Assembly (NCBI GenBank): GCA_965263215.1
Contig: OZ253663.1
Location: forward strand, 2,170,001-2,234,000
DNA: 64,000 bases
Direction of reading: 5' to 3'
From: UBA1672 sp965263215
GTDB lineage: Bacteria; Pseudomonadota; Alphaproteobacteria; Micavibrionales; Micavibrionaceae
Part shown: positions 16,349-24,087 of the stretch, piece after piece
How positions within the stretch are numbered: the first letter of the stretch is position 1
Layout: the number at the start of each line of letters is the position of its first letter
Program-made: the position numbers and the translations under genes
The notes under the pieces: generated by a model
The model's database searches: none
What the model was told of the DNA's origin: nothing
Seen by the model: the letters and a program-made list of their open reading frames with translations, nothing else

Positions 16349-18562
16349 TTATTTTAAGTCAAAGCGATCCAGTTCCATAACCTTGCCCCACGCCGCAACA
16401 AAATCATTGACGAAGCGATCTTGTGAATCAGAACATCCATAGACCTCTGCCAATGCACGTAACTGGGAGTTGGAACCGAAGATCAGATCGACACGCGTTC
16501 CTGTCCATTTAACTTCTCCGGTCAGACGATCACTGCCTTCAAACTCATTCTCAGCATCAGATGTCGCACGCCATGTGGTACCCATATCCAATAAATTTAC
16601 AAAGAAATCATTGGTCAGCGTTTCCGGACGATCCGTGAACACCCCATGACCTGATTGATCAAAATTAGCGTTCAAGGCACGCATACCACCAACCAACACC
16701 GTCATCTCGGGCGCGGTTAGCGTCAGTAATTGTGCCTTATCAATCAACATTTCTTCTGCGGAGATCGCATAATCTGCCTTCTGGTAGTTACGGAAACCAT
16801 CAGCCTCAGGCTCCATTGGCTCAAATGATTCAATATCCGTTTGTTCAGGCGTGGCATCCGTACGCCCCGGTGTAAAGGGGACATCAACATCATGTCCGGC
16901 ATCCTTGGCCGCTTTTTCAACTGCAGCGCAACCGCCCAAGACAATAACGTCTGCAAGTGAAACCTTCTTATCGCTCGACTGCTCATCATTGAAATCGGCT
17001 TGAACTTTTTCCAAAACGCTCAGAGCATCCGCAAGCTTAGCAGGCTCATTCACAGCCCAATCCTTTTGAGGCGCAAGACGTATGCGCGCACCGTTCGCGC
17101 CGCCGCGCTTATCAGAACCACGGAACGATGATGCTGACGCCCATGCGGTTGAAACCAACTGAAGCACAGAAAGGCCAGACGCCAGAATTTTACCTTTTAA
17201 ATTGGCTATATCGTCCACATCAATCAATGTGTGATCAACATCAGGGATTGGGTCTTGCCAGATCAACTCCTCTTCCGGCACATCTACACCCAAATATAAG
17301 GCACGTGGCCCCATATCACGGTGCGTAAGCTTGAACCATGCACGTGCAAAAGCATCCGCAAATTCATCCGGGTTTTCGTGAAAACGTCTGGAAATTTTTT
17401 CATAGGCAGGGTCCATGCGCATTGCCATATCTGCTGTGGTCATAATGGTGGTAACGCGTTCATTTGCATCATGCGCTGCTGGTGCCATGTGCTCTTCAGC
17501 CAATCCAACAGGCACCCATTGATGCGCACCGGCTGGGCTTTTGGTTAATTCCCACTCATAGCCGAACAACACATCGAAATACCCCATGTCCCACTTAATC
17601 GGGTTGGATGTCCACGCGCCTTCGATGCCACTGGTGATCGTATCACCGCCTTTACCGCTTGCGTGACGACTGAGCCAACCTAAACCTTGCGCCTCAATTG
17701 GTGCGCGCTCAGGCTCTGGCCCGACAAGGCCCGCATCGCCCGCCCCATGACATTTACCAAATGTATGACCACCTGCCGTCAGCGCAACTGTTTCTTCATC
17801 GTTCATCGCCATACGGCCAAATGTGTCACGAATATCACGCGCAGATGCAAGAGGGTCGGGATTACCATCAGGCCCTTCGGGGTTCACGTAGATCAAGCCC
17901 ATCTGCACCGCGGCCAAAGGGTTTTCTAATTCACGATCGCCTGAATAACGGCTGTTTTCTTTATCACTGGTCGCGAGCCATTCTGTTTCTGATCCCCAGT
18001 AAATATCCTCCTCAGGCTCCCACACATCTGCGCGACCGCCGCCGAAGCCAAATGTTTTGAAGCCCATAGAATCCAAGGCACAATTACCTGCCAAGATCAT
18101 CAAATCAGCCCATGAAATTTGGTTACCGTATTTTTGTTTAATCGGCCATAAAAGCATCCGCGCTTTATCCAGATTCCCATTATCAGGCCAACTGTTTAAA
18201 GGTGCAAAACGTTGTGAACCCGAGCCCGCACCGCCGCGACCATCGGCCGTGCGGTATGTTCCTGCGCTGTGCCATGCCATACGAATAAATAAGGGGCCGT
18301 AATGGCCATAATCTGCAGGCCACCAATCTTGTGAGTCTGTCATCAATGCATATAGATCATCTTTTAACGCCTGCAAATCTAAAGACTTAAACGCTTCCAC
18401 ATAATCAAAATCTTTGCCCATAGGGTCAGAAAGCGGAGAGTTTTGATGCAAAATTTTAAGGTTGAGTTGATTTGGCCACCAGTCCTTGTTCGATGTTCCC
18501 TTCCCTGCTTTATGCTTGGACGCTCCTGCACCTGTTATCGGACATTGGTTTGCACTGCTCAT
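16349..18562 (-). CDS. katG: Catalase-peroxidase KatG
   Basis: Bifunctional haem enzyme that dismutates and peroxidatively removes hydrogen peroxide. The 737-residue product shows the distal triad Arg94, Trp97 and His98 in RMAWHSAGTYR, the RGGAGSGSQRFAP segment, the Tyr of the Met-Tyr-Trp adduct in LIYVNPEGP and the proximal haem-ligand region LTAGGHTFGKCHGAG. The duplicated C-terminal half is present. The ATG at 18562 follows AGGAG; the frame continues 13 codons upstream without support. It is divergent from oxyR and has its own terminator. Confidence 0.97.
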   Translation of the reverse strand: MSSANQCPITGAGASKHKAGKGTSNKDWWPNQLNLKILHQNSPLSDPMGKDFDYVEAFKSLDLQALKDDLYALMTDSQDWWPADYGHYGPLFIRMAWHSAGTYRTADGRGGAGSGSQRFAPLNSWPDNGNLDKARMLLWPIKQKYGNQISWADLMILAGNCALDSMGFKTFGFGGGRADVWEPEEDIYWGSETEWLATSDKENSRYSGDRELENPLAAVQMGLIYVNPEGPDGNPDPLASARDIRDTFGRMAMNDEETVALTAGGHTFGKCHGAGDAGLVGPEPERAPIEAQGLGWLSRHASGKGGDTITSGIEGAWTSNPIKWDMGYFDVLFGYEWELTKSPAGAHQWVPVGLAEEHMAPAAHDANERVTTIMTTADMAMRMDPAYEKISRRFHENPDEFADAFARAWFKLTHRDMGPRALYLGVDVPEEELIWQDPIPDVDHTLIDVDDIANLKGKILASGLSVLQLVSTAWASASSFRGSDKRGGANGARIRLAPQKDWAVNEPAKLADALSVLEKVQADFNDEQSSDKKVSLADVIVLGGCAAVEKAAKDAGHDVDVPFTPGRTDATPEQTDIESFEPMEPEADGFRNYQKADYAISAEEMLIDKAQLLTLTAPEMTVLVGGMRALNANFDQSGHGVFTDRPETLTNDFFVNLLDMGTTWRATSDAENEFEGSDRLTGEVKWTGTRVDLIFGSNSQLRALAEVYGCSDSQDRFVNDFVAAWGKVMELDRFDLK

Positions 18563-18625
18563 ATTTATCTCTCCTGATTCTTGAATATCGGCTTGTGACA
18601 ATAGTGTCTTATAGTTTGCTAATCA

Positions 18626-18665
18626 TATCCAACTAAAAATTTCTCTTTAATATATCGGAAAAATA
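18626..18665 (-). promoter_or_regulatory. Conserved upstream element of katG (shared with ahpC)
   Basis: This copy matches the ahpC element: ATCCAAC, AAAAATT, CTTTAATATATCG and AAAAA in the same order and spacing. It sits in the katG-oxyR divergent region, about 65 bp before katG and 40 bp before oxyR, so a regulator bound here could affect both. It is a candidate OxyR site. Confidence 0.65.
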
Positions 18666-18703
18666 AATATTAAATTTATTTAAATTGTAGTATTATCGAT
18701 AAT

Positions 18704-19594
18704 ATGGGTCAACCAACGCTAAGACAGCTCAACTATTTGATCACGCTTGAGAATGAAAAATCATTCAGCAAGGCTGCAGCCTATTGCAATGTTACACAAT
18801 CAACATTGAGCGCAGGCATCAAGGATTTAGAGAATATTTTAGGGCAACAACTGGTCAACCGCGCAGGGCGTAGCAGCGTCACTTTAACCGCCTTTGGCGT
18901 CGAGGTTGCCGAGCGTGCACAGAAAGTCATCCAAGATGTCGATCACATCGTCGCCAGCGCACAACAAATGCAAGCCCCCCTCAGTGGAATTTTACGCCTT
19001 GGCGTTATCCCAACGATCGCGCCTTATATATTACCTAAGATTCTTCCCTATCTTCAAAAAACATTCCCGGATTTACACTTGCAAATCTATGAGGACATTA
19101 GCGAACGCCTGACAGACCAACTGGAGAAAAGACAGATGGACGCGGCTATTCTTGCCTTTCCGTATGACGTCGGGGGTTTTGAGGCAAGAGACTTGTTTAA
19201 GGAAGATTTTTATCTTGCCGTCCCTAAAGGGCAAAGCCTGCCTAAAACCTTATCTTTGAAAGATATAAAAAGTGACGAGCTTTTGTTGCTAGAGGATGGC
19301 CACTGCTTGCGCGACCACGCCCTCAGTGCATGCAAATTAAAACCATCGACCAAACGCAAAACTTTCAGCGCGACAAGCTTACCAACATTGATACAGATGG
19401 TTGGCTATGGGTATGGCGTGACGTTGCTGCCTGAAATGGTTGCAAAAAACAGCACTATGCCAACTGGCATTGAGGTCATCCCCTTTAAGTCTCCCGCCCC
19501 AACGCGGCAAATTGGCATGATCTGGCAGAATAACAGCCCGCAAAAAAGAGATCTTGAAACATTCTTTGATACGCTACATGCCTATGTGAACTAG
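18704..19594 (+). CDS. oxyR: Hydrogen-peroxide-responsive LysR-type regulator OxyR
   Basis: The 296-residue LysR-type protein has an N-terminal helix-turn-helix (RQLNYLITLENEKSFSKAA, then TQSTLSAGIKDLE) and a C-terminal sensing domain. The redox pair is recognisable: DGHCLRDHALSAC gives Cys201 and Cys210, the same nine-residue spacing as Cys199/Cys208 of E. coli OxyR. Oxidation to a disulfide would activate transcription of katG and ahpC. It is divergent from katG with a 141-bp shared region. Confidence 0.95.
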   Translation: MGQPTLRQLNYLITLENEKSFSKAAAYCNVTQSTLSAGIKDLENILGQQLVNRAGRSSVTLTAFGVEVAERAQKVIQDVDHIVASAQQMQAPLSGILRLGVIPTIAPYILPKILPYLQKTFPDLHLQIYEDISERLTDQLEKRQMDAAILAFPYDVGGFEARDLFKEDFYLAVPKGQSLPKTLSLKDIKSDELLLLEDGHCLRDHALSACKLKPSTKRKTFSATSLPTLIQMVGYGYGVTLLPEMVAKNSTMPTGIEVIPFKSPAPTRQIGMIWQNNSPQKRDLETFFDTLHAYVN

Positions 19595-19643
19595 CACACA
19601 GACAATATTGCTTTTTTTGCGATATTATCTTATAAATCTGCGC

Positions 19644-20558
19644 ATGACTGAGAATGCTTATAAAGTTGCCGCGATGTATCGCTTTGTGCCTGTTGAAGAT
19701 ATCCAATCTTTGCGCACCGAAATTTATGCGTTTACGGAAAAAAATGTGCCTAGTATTTGCGGCACACTTCTCCTCGCGCCCGAAGGCATAAACGGCACTA
19801 TTGCCGCACATCCCGATGAAATGGATGTGATGATTGATTTTCTTGATCAAAAATTCGGCGTCAGCACAAGCGAAAGTGCGTGTGAGTTGAAATATTCGCA
19901 CGCCTCCCAGCAACCATTTAATCGCTTTAAGGTGCGCCCAAAGAAAGAATTGATCACCTTACGTAAACCCGAAGCAAACCCGCATGAACGCGTTGGTGAG
20001 TACGTGGATGCGAAGGATTGGAACGATCTGATTAACGACCCTGAGGTCTTATTAATCGATACGCGCAATGACTACGAAACCAAAGTTGGTATGTTTGAGG
20101 GCGCGGTTGATCCGGACATGAAAATTTTCACCGAATTCCCCGACTGGGTTGAAGAAAATCTTGATCCCGAGAAACATAAAAAAGTCGCCATGTTTTGCAC
20201 AGGCGGTATCCGCTGTGAAAAGGCAAGCTCTTACATGCTCGCTCATGGATTTGAGAATGTGTACCACCTGAAAGGCGGTATTCTGAAATATTTGGAAACC
20301 ATTCCTGCCGATAACAGCAAATGGAACGGCGACTGTTTTGTGTTCGACCAACGCGTTTCCGTTGGACATGGCCTGCAGGAAGGTAACTGGAGTGTTTGCC
20401 ACGCCTGCCGTGAGCCACTATCCGCAGATGACACCAACCACCCCTCTTACGAAAAAGGTGTGTCGTGCCATCATTGCGCCGACAGCCTGACACCGGAGCG
20501 TGAGCGCGCTTTACGTGAACGCCAGAAACATTATAATGCCAAATATGGCGAACAATAA
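19644..20558 (+). CDS. trhO: tRNA uridine(34) hydroxylase TrhO (YceA), rhodanese-type
   Basis: TrhO makes 5-hydroxyuridine at U34 of some tRNAs using oxygen. The 304-residue product has an N-terminal ACP-like domain (LLAPEGINGTIA), a linker (KYSHASQQPFNRFKVRPKKE), and a rhodanese domain with active-site loop FCTGGIRCEKAS, followed by the Cys-rich C-terminal region CHACREP and CHHCAD that may bind a metal. The ATG at 19644 is chosen; the frame opens 12 codons earlier from TTG. It overlaps acylphosphatase by 14 bp. Confidence 0.92.
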   Translation: MTENAYKVAAMYRFVPVEDIQSLRTEIYAFTEKNVPSICGTLLLAPEGINGTIAAHPDEMDVMIDFLDQKFGVSTSESACELKYSHASQQPFNRFKVRPKKELITLRKPEANPHERVGEYVDAKDWNDLINDPEVLLIDTRNDYETKVGMFEGAVDPDMKIFTEFPDWVEENLDPEKHKKVAMFCTGGIRCEKASSYMLAHGFENVYHLKGGILKYLETIPADNSKWNGDCFVFDQRVSVGHGLQEGNWSVCHACREPLSADDTNHPSYEKGVSCHHCADSLTPERERALRERQKHYNAKYGEQ

Positions 20559-20832
20559 TATCACCAAACATTTACGCGTTTTCGGACGCGTTCAAGGCGT
20601 TTATTACCGCGCATGGAGTGTTGAAACGGCCACTGGTTTAGGTTTGACAGGATGGGTGCGTAACCGTAAGGACGGCAGCGTCGAAGCAAACGTCACAGGA
20701 CAGCAAGAAATCGTTCAAAATTTCATTGAATCGTGCCGATCAGGCCCCGAGCATGCCAGAGTTGAGGACATTCAAATAGAAGATGGAACCGATGAGGGGT
20801 TGGATATTTTCGAATTTAGAGAAACCGCCTGA
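20545..20832 (+). CDS. acyP: Acylphosphatase
   Basis: A 95-residue enzyme that hydrolyses acyl phosphates. The family signature FGRVQGVYYRAWS contains the catalytic Arg, and GLTGWVRNRKDGSVEANVTG contains the catalytic Asn. The start at 20545 overlaps the trhO stop; another ATG nine bases upstream is possible. The overlap suggests translational coupling. Confidence 0.94.
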   Translation: MANNNITKHLRVFGRVQGVYYRAWSVETATGLGLTGWVRNRKDGSVEANVTGQQEIVQNFIESCRSGPEHARVEDIQIEDGTDEGLDIFEFRETA

Positions 20833-20898
20833 TTATCGAAACGGACAGACTTGGTTAAACTAAGATTCGCGCAATAACAAACTGAATTAAAACAAAAT

Positions 20899-21546
20899 AT
20901 GAATAAACACATACACCCTATTCTATATTCTTTTCGCCGATGCCCTTACGCAATGCGGGCGCGCATGGCACTGCTTTATGCAGGCATAAAATGGGAACAT
21001 AGGGAAATCATCTTGCGCGACAAACCCGCCCACATGCTGGAAATATCACCAAAGGGTAGCGTCCCTGTACTCCTACTCCCATCCGGTCGCGTGATTGACG
21101 AAAGCCTCGATATTATGCTGTGGGCACTGGAACAGAACGACCCTGACAGATGGCTGCCAGACCAACACAGAGATGACACCTTTAACCTGATCGAACGCAA
21201 TGACGGGGCGTTTAAAAGATCGCTAGACCGCTATAAATACCCAAACCGACACCCTGATGAAGACTGCAGCGGAGCTCGTGAAACGTGCGAAAACATCATC
21301 AACGACCTAAACAAACGCATTGAGAATAACGGGCACCTATCCGGCGAACAAACAAGCCTTTCCGACATCGCAATCTTTCCGTTTATCAGGCAATTCGCCC
21401 ACGTTGATCGCGACTGGTTTTTCGCACAAGAAACCCCGCACATCCAAAGATGGTTAACAAAACATCTGGAAAGCGACTTATTCAAGGGAATCATGCCAAA
21501 ACACCCCTTATGGACACCCGATTCGAAAAAAACGTACGTTAATTAA
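20899..21546 (+). CDS. Glutathione S-transferase family protein
   Basis: A 215-residue protein with a thioredoxin-fold N-terminal half: LYSFRRCPYAMRARMAL resembles the glutaredoxin/GST active site (CPYA, one Cys), then the cis-Pro region KGSVPVLLLPSG and DESLDIMLW for the glutathione site. The C-terminal half is all helical. Such single-Cys members often act in thiol exchange rather than classical conjugation. Substrate unknown. It is separated by 66 bp from acyP. Confidence 0.82.
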   Translation: MNKHIHPILYSFRRCPYAMRARMALLYAGIKWEHREIILRDKPAHMLEISPKGSVPVLLLPSGRVIDESLDIMLWALEQNDPDRWLPDQHRDDTFNLIERNDGAFKRSLDRYKYPNRHPDEDCSGARETCENIINDLNKRIENNGHLSGEQTSLSDIAIFPFIRQFAHVDRDWFFAQETPHIQRWLTKHLESDLFKGIMPKHPLWTPDSKKTYVN

Positions 21547-21628
21547 CAAAATTAAAACAATACGATAAACACAAAAACATAAAGCAATACCGCAGGTTTT
21601 GATTTGGCCATTATTGACCAATAGTGTG

Positions 21629-22144
21629 CTAATCCTCAGAAGATTCTGGCGAGGGCTCTTGCGCACCATCACGAGCAGGCGACACATCCTTACCATGCTT
21701 ATGCTTACCGCCTTTCTTGCGCAACGATTTGCCGAACAGCTTCTCAACCATGTGGTCGGCCAGTTTCACACGTTCCTCTTGCGGTAATTGTGAGAGAACC
21801 CCCTCCATAAACTTAACCTTGCGGTCTGAAAACGCCTCCTTCAACGTCAGCAAGTCCCGAGCCGCCGCATCAAAAGCAACGGAATCAAACTCTTCGGCAA
21901 CAATAACCTCTTTCAGGGCTTGCTTCCTCTGCTTTACATCCTTGGAAAAGCGCCAAATATCTTTGCCCTTTCCCTTAAAAGCCTCCTTGAATACCTTGTT
22001 GGTTTCCGGCGCAAGGCTCTGCTTAACCTCATCCCATGCGCGTGGCTTGTTTTTTATGCGATAGGCATGGCCACCTATAATTCCCAACAACAATAAGTTT
22101 AGAATAATCGAAAGTGTGAAAATTATTTTGACTGATTTTTTCAT
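21629..22144 (-). CDS. Periplasmic metal-sensor-like protein (CpxP/ZraP/CnrX type)
   Basis: A 171-residue protein with one N-terminal membrane segment (about residues 7-26) and a helical periplasmic part in which LKEAFSDRKVKFMEGVLSQL and LPQEERVKLADHMV resemble the LTxxQ-type heavy-metal-resistance family. The C-terminus is charged and His/Lys-rich (RKKGGKHKHGKD). It overlaps the probable anti-sigma gene by ATGA. With the linked sigma factor, a role in sensing metal or envelope stress is likely, as in CnrX, but this is inference from architecture and position. Confidence 0.72.
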   Translation of the reverse strand: MKKSVKIIFTLSIILNLLLLGIIGGHAYRIKNKPRAWDEVKQSLAPETNKVFKEAFKGKGKDIWRFSKDVKQRKQALKEVIVAEEFDSVAFDAAARDLLTLKEAFSDRKVKFMEGVLSQLPQEERVKLADHMVEKLFGKSLRKKGGKHKHGKDVSPARDGAQEPSPESSED

Positions 22145-22476
22145 AGAAAATCTCCATACCCTATTTCATCGCTTGTCATTATATATGACTCAAAGCTATC
22201 AACGTCATCATCTTGCATTACATCAGGGGAATACGCACCCAGAACGCCACCTACCATTAAAACCATCATCATCGCTAAAGCGGGCTGCGGCAGGACAATA
22301 TTATCTAAAACGGCTTTCAATCCTGCGAAAAGCCCACCCTCACTTTGGCGCCCCGCAACGTGCACCTCTTGTTTTAGAGACGCCTGAATAATACGGTGTT
22401 CCAGATTGCTACGCATTTCAGGCACTGCGCGCTTTGACAACAACGCATCCAATTCTTTATCTAAATCATGAACCAT
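22141..22476 (-). CDS. Probable membrane anti-sigma factor
   Basis: A 111-residue protein with a cytoplasmic N-terminus (about residues 1-65), one membrane helix (about 69-88, rich in Met, Leu and Val) and a short acidic periplasmic tail. This is the size and topology of small anti-sigma proteins. It overlaps the sigma-factor gene by 11 bp and the downstream sensor gene by 4 bp. I see no zinc-binding HxxxCxxC motif, so it is not a ZAS-type anti-sigma factor. Identity rests mainly on position. Confidence 0.6.
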   Translation of the reverse strand: MVHDLDKELDALLSKRAVPEMRSNLEHRIIQASLKQEVHVAGRQSEGGLFAGLKAVLDNIVLPQPALAMMMVLMVGGVLGAYSPDVMQDDDVDSFESYIMTSDEIGYGDFL

Positions 22477-23071
22477 AATAATGCCCTCTCCTCTCTTCAT
22501 CTCCTAAACTTCCCTGCCTCACTAAGATATCTTTTAAACCTGCCTTTGCCCGCATCAATAACGATTCCAGTGCTTTTACACCAACATCCATAATTTCTGC
22601 GGCTTCTTTGTTACTCAGTCCTTCATAAAAACATAAATTGAGTGCCAGTTTCTGACGCTCCGGTAATTCTTGTATCGCATCCTCTAACATTTGTTCCTGT
22701 TGTGTCTGCTCCATCATTTCCTGCTGGCTGGCCGTCTTATCTGTAATACGGTCCAAAGCCTCAGAACCCTTCGTATTTTTTATCTTACGGGCGAAATCTA
22801 TCGCCTGATTGGTCACAACGCGGTAAAACCATGTGGTGAACTTTGCCCCCTTATCAGCCTTCCATATTTCAGGGCGGTTCCATAACTTCATAAACGCTTC
22901 CTGTACAATATCCTCTGCCTCATCTTGATAGGGATACATCCGGTACGCCGCGGCATAAAACATTTTGGTATGGCGTGTCACCAAAATCGAAAACGCCGAA
23001 TGGTCCGCGTCTTGAACGCGAACCATAAGCTCTTCATCAGAAAGATTTTCTAATTTATGTGTTGGCACCAT
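22466..23071 (-). CDS. ECF-type RNA polymerase sigma factor
   Basis: A 201-residue sigma-70 family protein with region 2 (FSILVTRHTKMFYAAAYRM, then EAEDIVQEAFMKLW and GAKFTTWFYRVVTNQAIDFA) and region 4 (LPERQKLALNLCFYEGLSN, then EAAEIMDVGVKALESLLMRA). The conserved DIVQEAF and WFYRVVTN motifs are core-binding and promoter-melting elements. The close order sigma, anti-sigma, metal-sensor-like protein resembles the cnr type of metal-responsive systems. A leading EF-hand gene lies 21 bp upstream. Confidence 0.93.
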   Translation of the reverse strand: MVPTHKLENLSDEELMVRVQDADHSAFSILVTRHTKMFYAAAYRMYPYQDEAEDIVQEAFMKLWNRPEIWKADKGAKFTTWFYRVVTNQAIDFARKIKNTKGSEALDRITDKTASQQEMMEQTQQEQMLEDAIQELPERQKLALNLCFYEGLSNKEAAEIMDVGVKALESLLMRAKAGLKDILVRQGSLGDEERRGHYYGS

Positions 23072-23092
23072 AGGCCCTCACGCATTTAGTTA

Positions 23093-23404
23093 TTATTCAG
23101 CGGATTCATCGTCAGACTTATGTTTTTTATTCTTTTTATGTTCTTTCCACTTATCTTTCATCGCTTTTCTGACTGCTTCAGCTTCTTCTTTGGTGATTTC
23201 ACCATTGCCGTCTGCATCCATTTTCGCGAAACGCTCTTCTGCAGATGCCATAAATTCATCTTTTGAAATAACGCCGTCACTATTCGTGTCATGTTTTTCG
23301 AACATTTTTTTACCGTGGTGCTTTCCGCCTTTGTGCTCGCCGGCCTGTGCAACAGGAACCGCCATAACCAAGGCCAAAGCCGATAACATCAATATTTTTT
23401 TCAT
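23093..23404 (-). CDS. Secreted EF-hand calcium-binding protein
   Basis: A 103-residue protein with a signal peptide (cleavage near AQAGEH) followed by two canonical 12-residue EF-hand loops: DTNSDGVISKDE (residues 39-50) and DADGNGEITKEE (63-74). All loop ligands at positions 1, 3, 5, 9 and 12 are acidic or polar as required. Lys/His-rich flanks (HKGGKHHGKK; EHKKNKKHK) could bind other metals. It heads the sigma-factor operon and has a sigma-70-like promoter. A periplasmic sensor or buffer for Ca2+ or related metals is inferred. Confidence 0.85.
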   Translation of the reverse strand: MKKILMLSALALVMAVPVAQAGEHKGGKHHGKKMFEKHDTNSDGVISKDEFMASAEERFAKMDADGNGEITKEEAEAVRKAMKDKWKEHKKNKKHKSDDESAE

Positions 23405-23453
23405 TCTTAATTCCTTCTCGTTAAGTAATGTTGATACCCATCATACGAGAGCC

Positions 23454-23482
23454 ATTAACAGACCCTTCGAAAATATTGTCAA
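23454..23482 (-). promoter_or_regulatory. Sigma-70-like promoter of the EF-hand / sigma operon
   Basis: On the minus strand TTGACA (23482-23477) and GTTAAT (23459-23454) are separated by 17 bases. This puts the predicted start of transcription about 40 bases before the EF-hand ATG, which has AAGGAA. No ECF-type promoter is obvious, so autoregulation by the operon's sigma factor is not evident. Confidence 0.5.
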
Positions 23483-23559
23483 AACAGCATCAATACCTTA
23501 TGGTTGTCGAAATTTTATACATTCACGCACGATAACACAAAGCAAAGCGAGGCATAACA

Positions 23560-24078
23560 ATGGACCTTCTCAAACTTCTTAATGCAACAGGACAACAAGA
23601 TCAATTAGTGAAGGTTATTGCCGGACAATTCGGCCTAGACCCAAACCAAGCAGGTAGCGCAATCAGCGGTATTATGGGCGCCCTTTCCGGCGGTGTTCAA
23701 AACCAGGTAAAACAGGGCAACATTCAAAATATCATGGATGTCGCACAAAACAATCAGGTACAGCAATATGTCGAACAGCCTGAGCAGGTCACCAATGCTC
23801 AAACCCAAGGCAATGATATATTGGGACTACTCTTAGGTAGCAAGGACGCAAGCAGGCAAGTGGCTTCAAACGTGTCTCAACAATCAGGCGTCAGTGCAGA
23901 CATTATCAAACAAATCCTTCCTATGGTTGCGGCGATGGCGATGGGGTCTATGGGCAAGGCCGGTCAACAAAGTGGCGGATCATCAGACGCCCTAAGCGGC
24001 ATGTTAGGATCTCTGCTTGATCAAGATGGCGATGGTAGTTTTGTCGACGATGTTTTTGGAATGCTCGGCAAGAAATAA
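23560..24078 (+). CDS. DUF937 domain protein
   Basis: A 172-residue Gln-rich protein matching DUF937: repeated helical motifs such as FGLDPNQAGSAISGIMGAL (about residues 24-42) and a Met-rich helix (QILPMVAAMAMGSMG). The C-terminus has DQDGDGSFVDDVFGMLG, a Ca2+-loop-like DxDGD segment common in the family. Function unknown. GCGAGG precedes the ATG. It is divergent from the EF-hand gene and converges on the AMIN-like lipoprotein gene with 9 bp between stops. Confidence 0.85.
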   Translation: MDLLKLLNATGQQDQLVKVIAGQFGLDPNQAGSAISGIMGALSGGVQNQVKQGNIQNIMDVAQNNQVQQYVEQPEQVTNAQTQGNDILGLLLGSKDASRQVASNVSQQSGVSADIIKQILPMVAAMAMGSMGKAGQQSGGSSDALSGMLGSLLDQDGDGSFVDDVFGMLGKK

Positions 24079-24087
24079 AGCCTTCAA

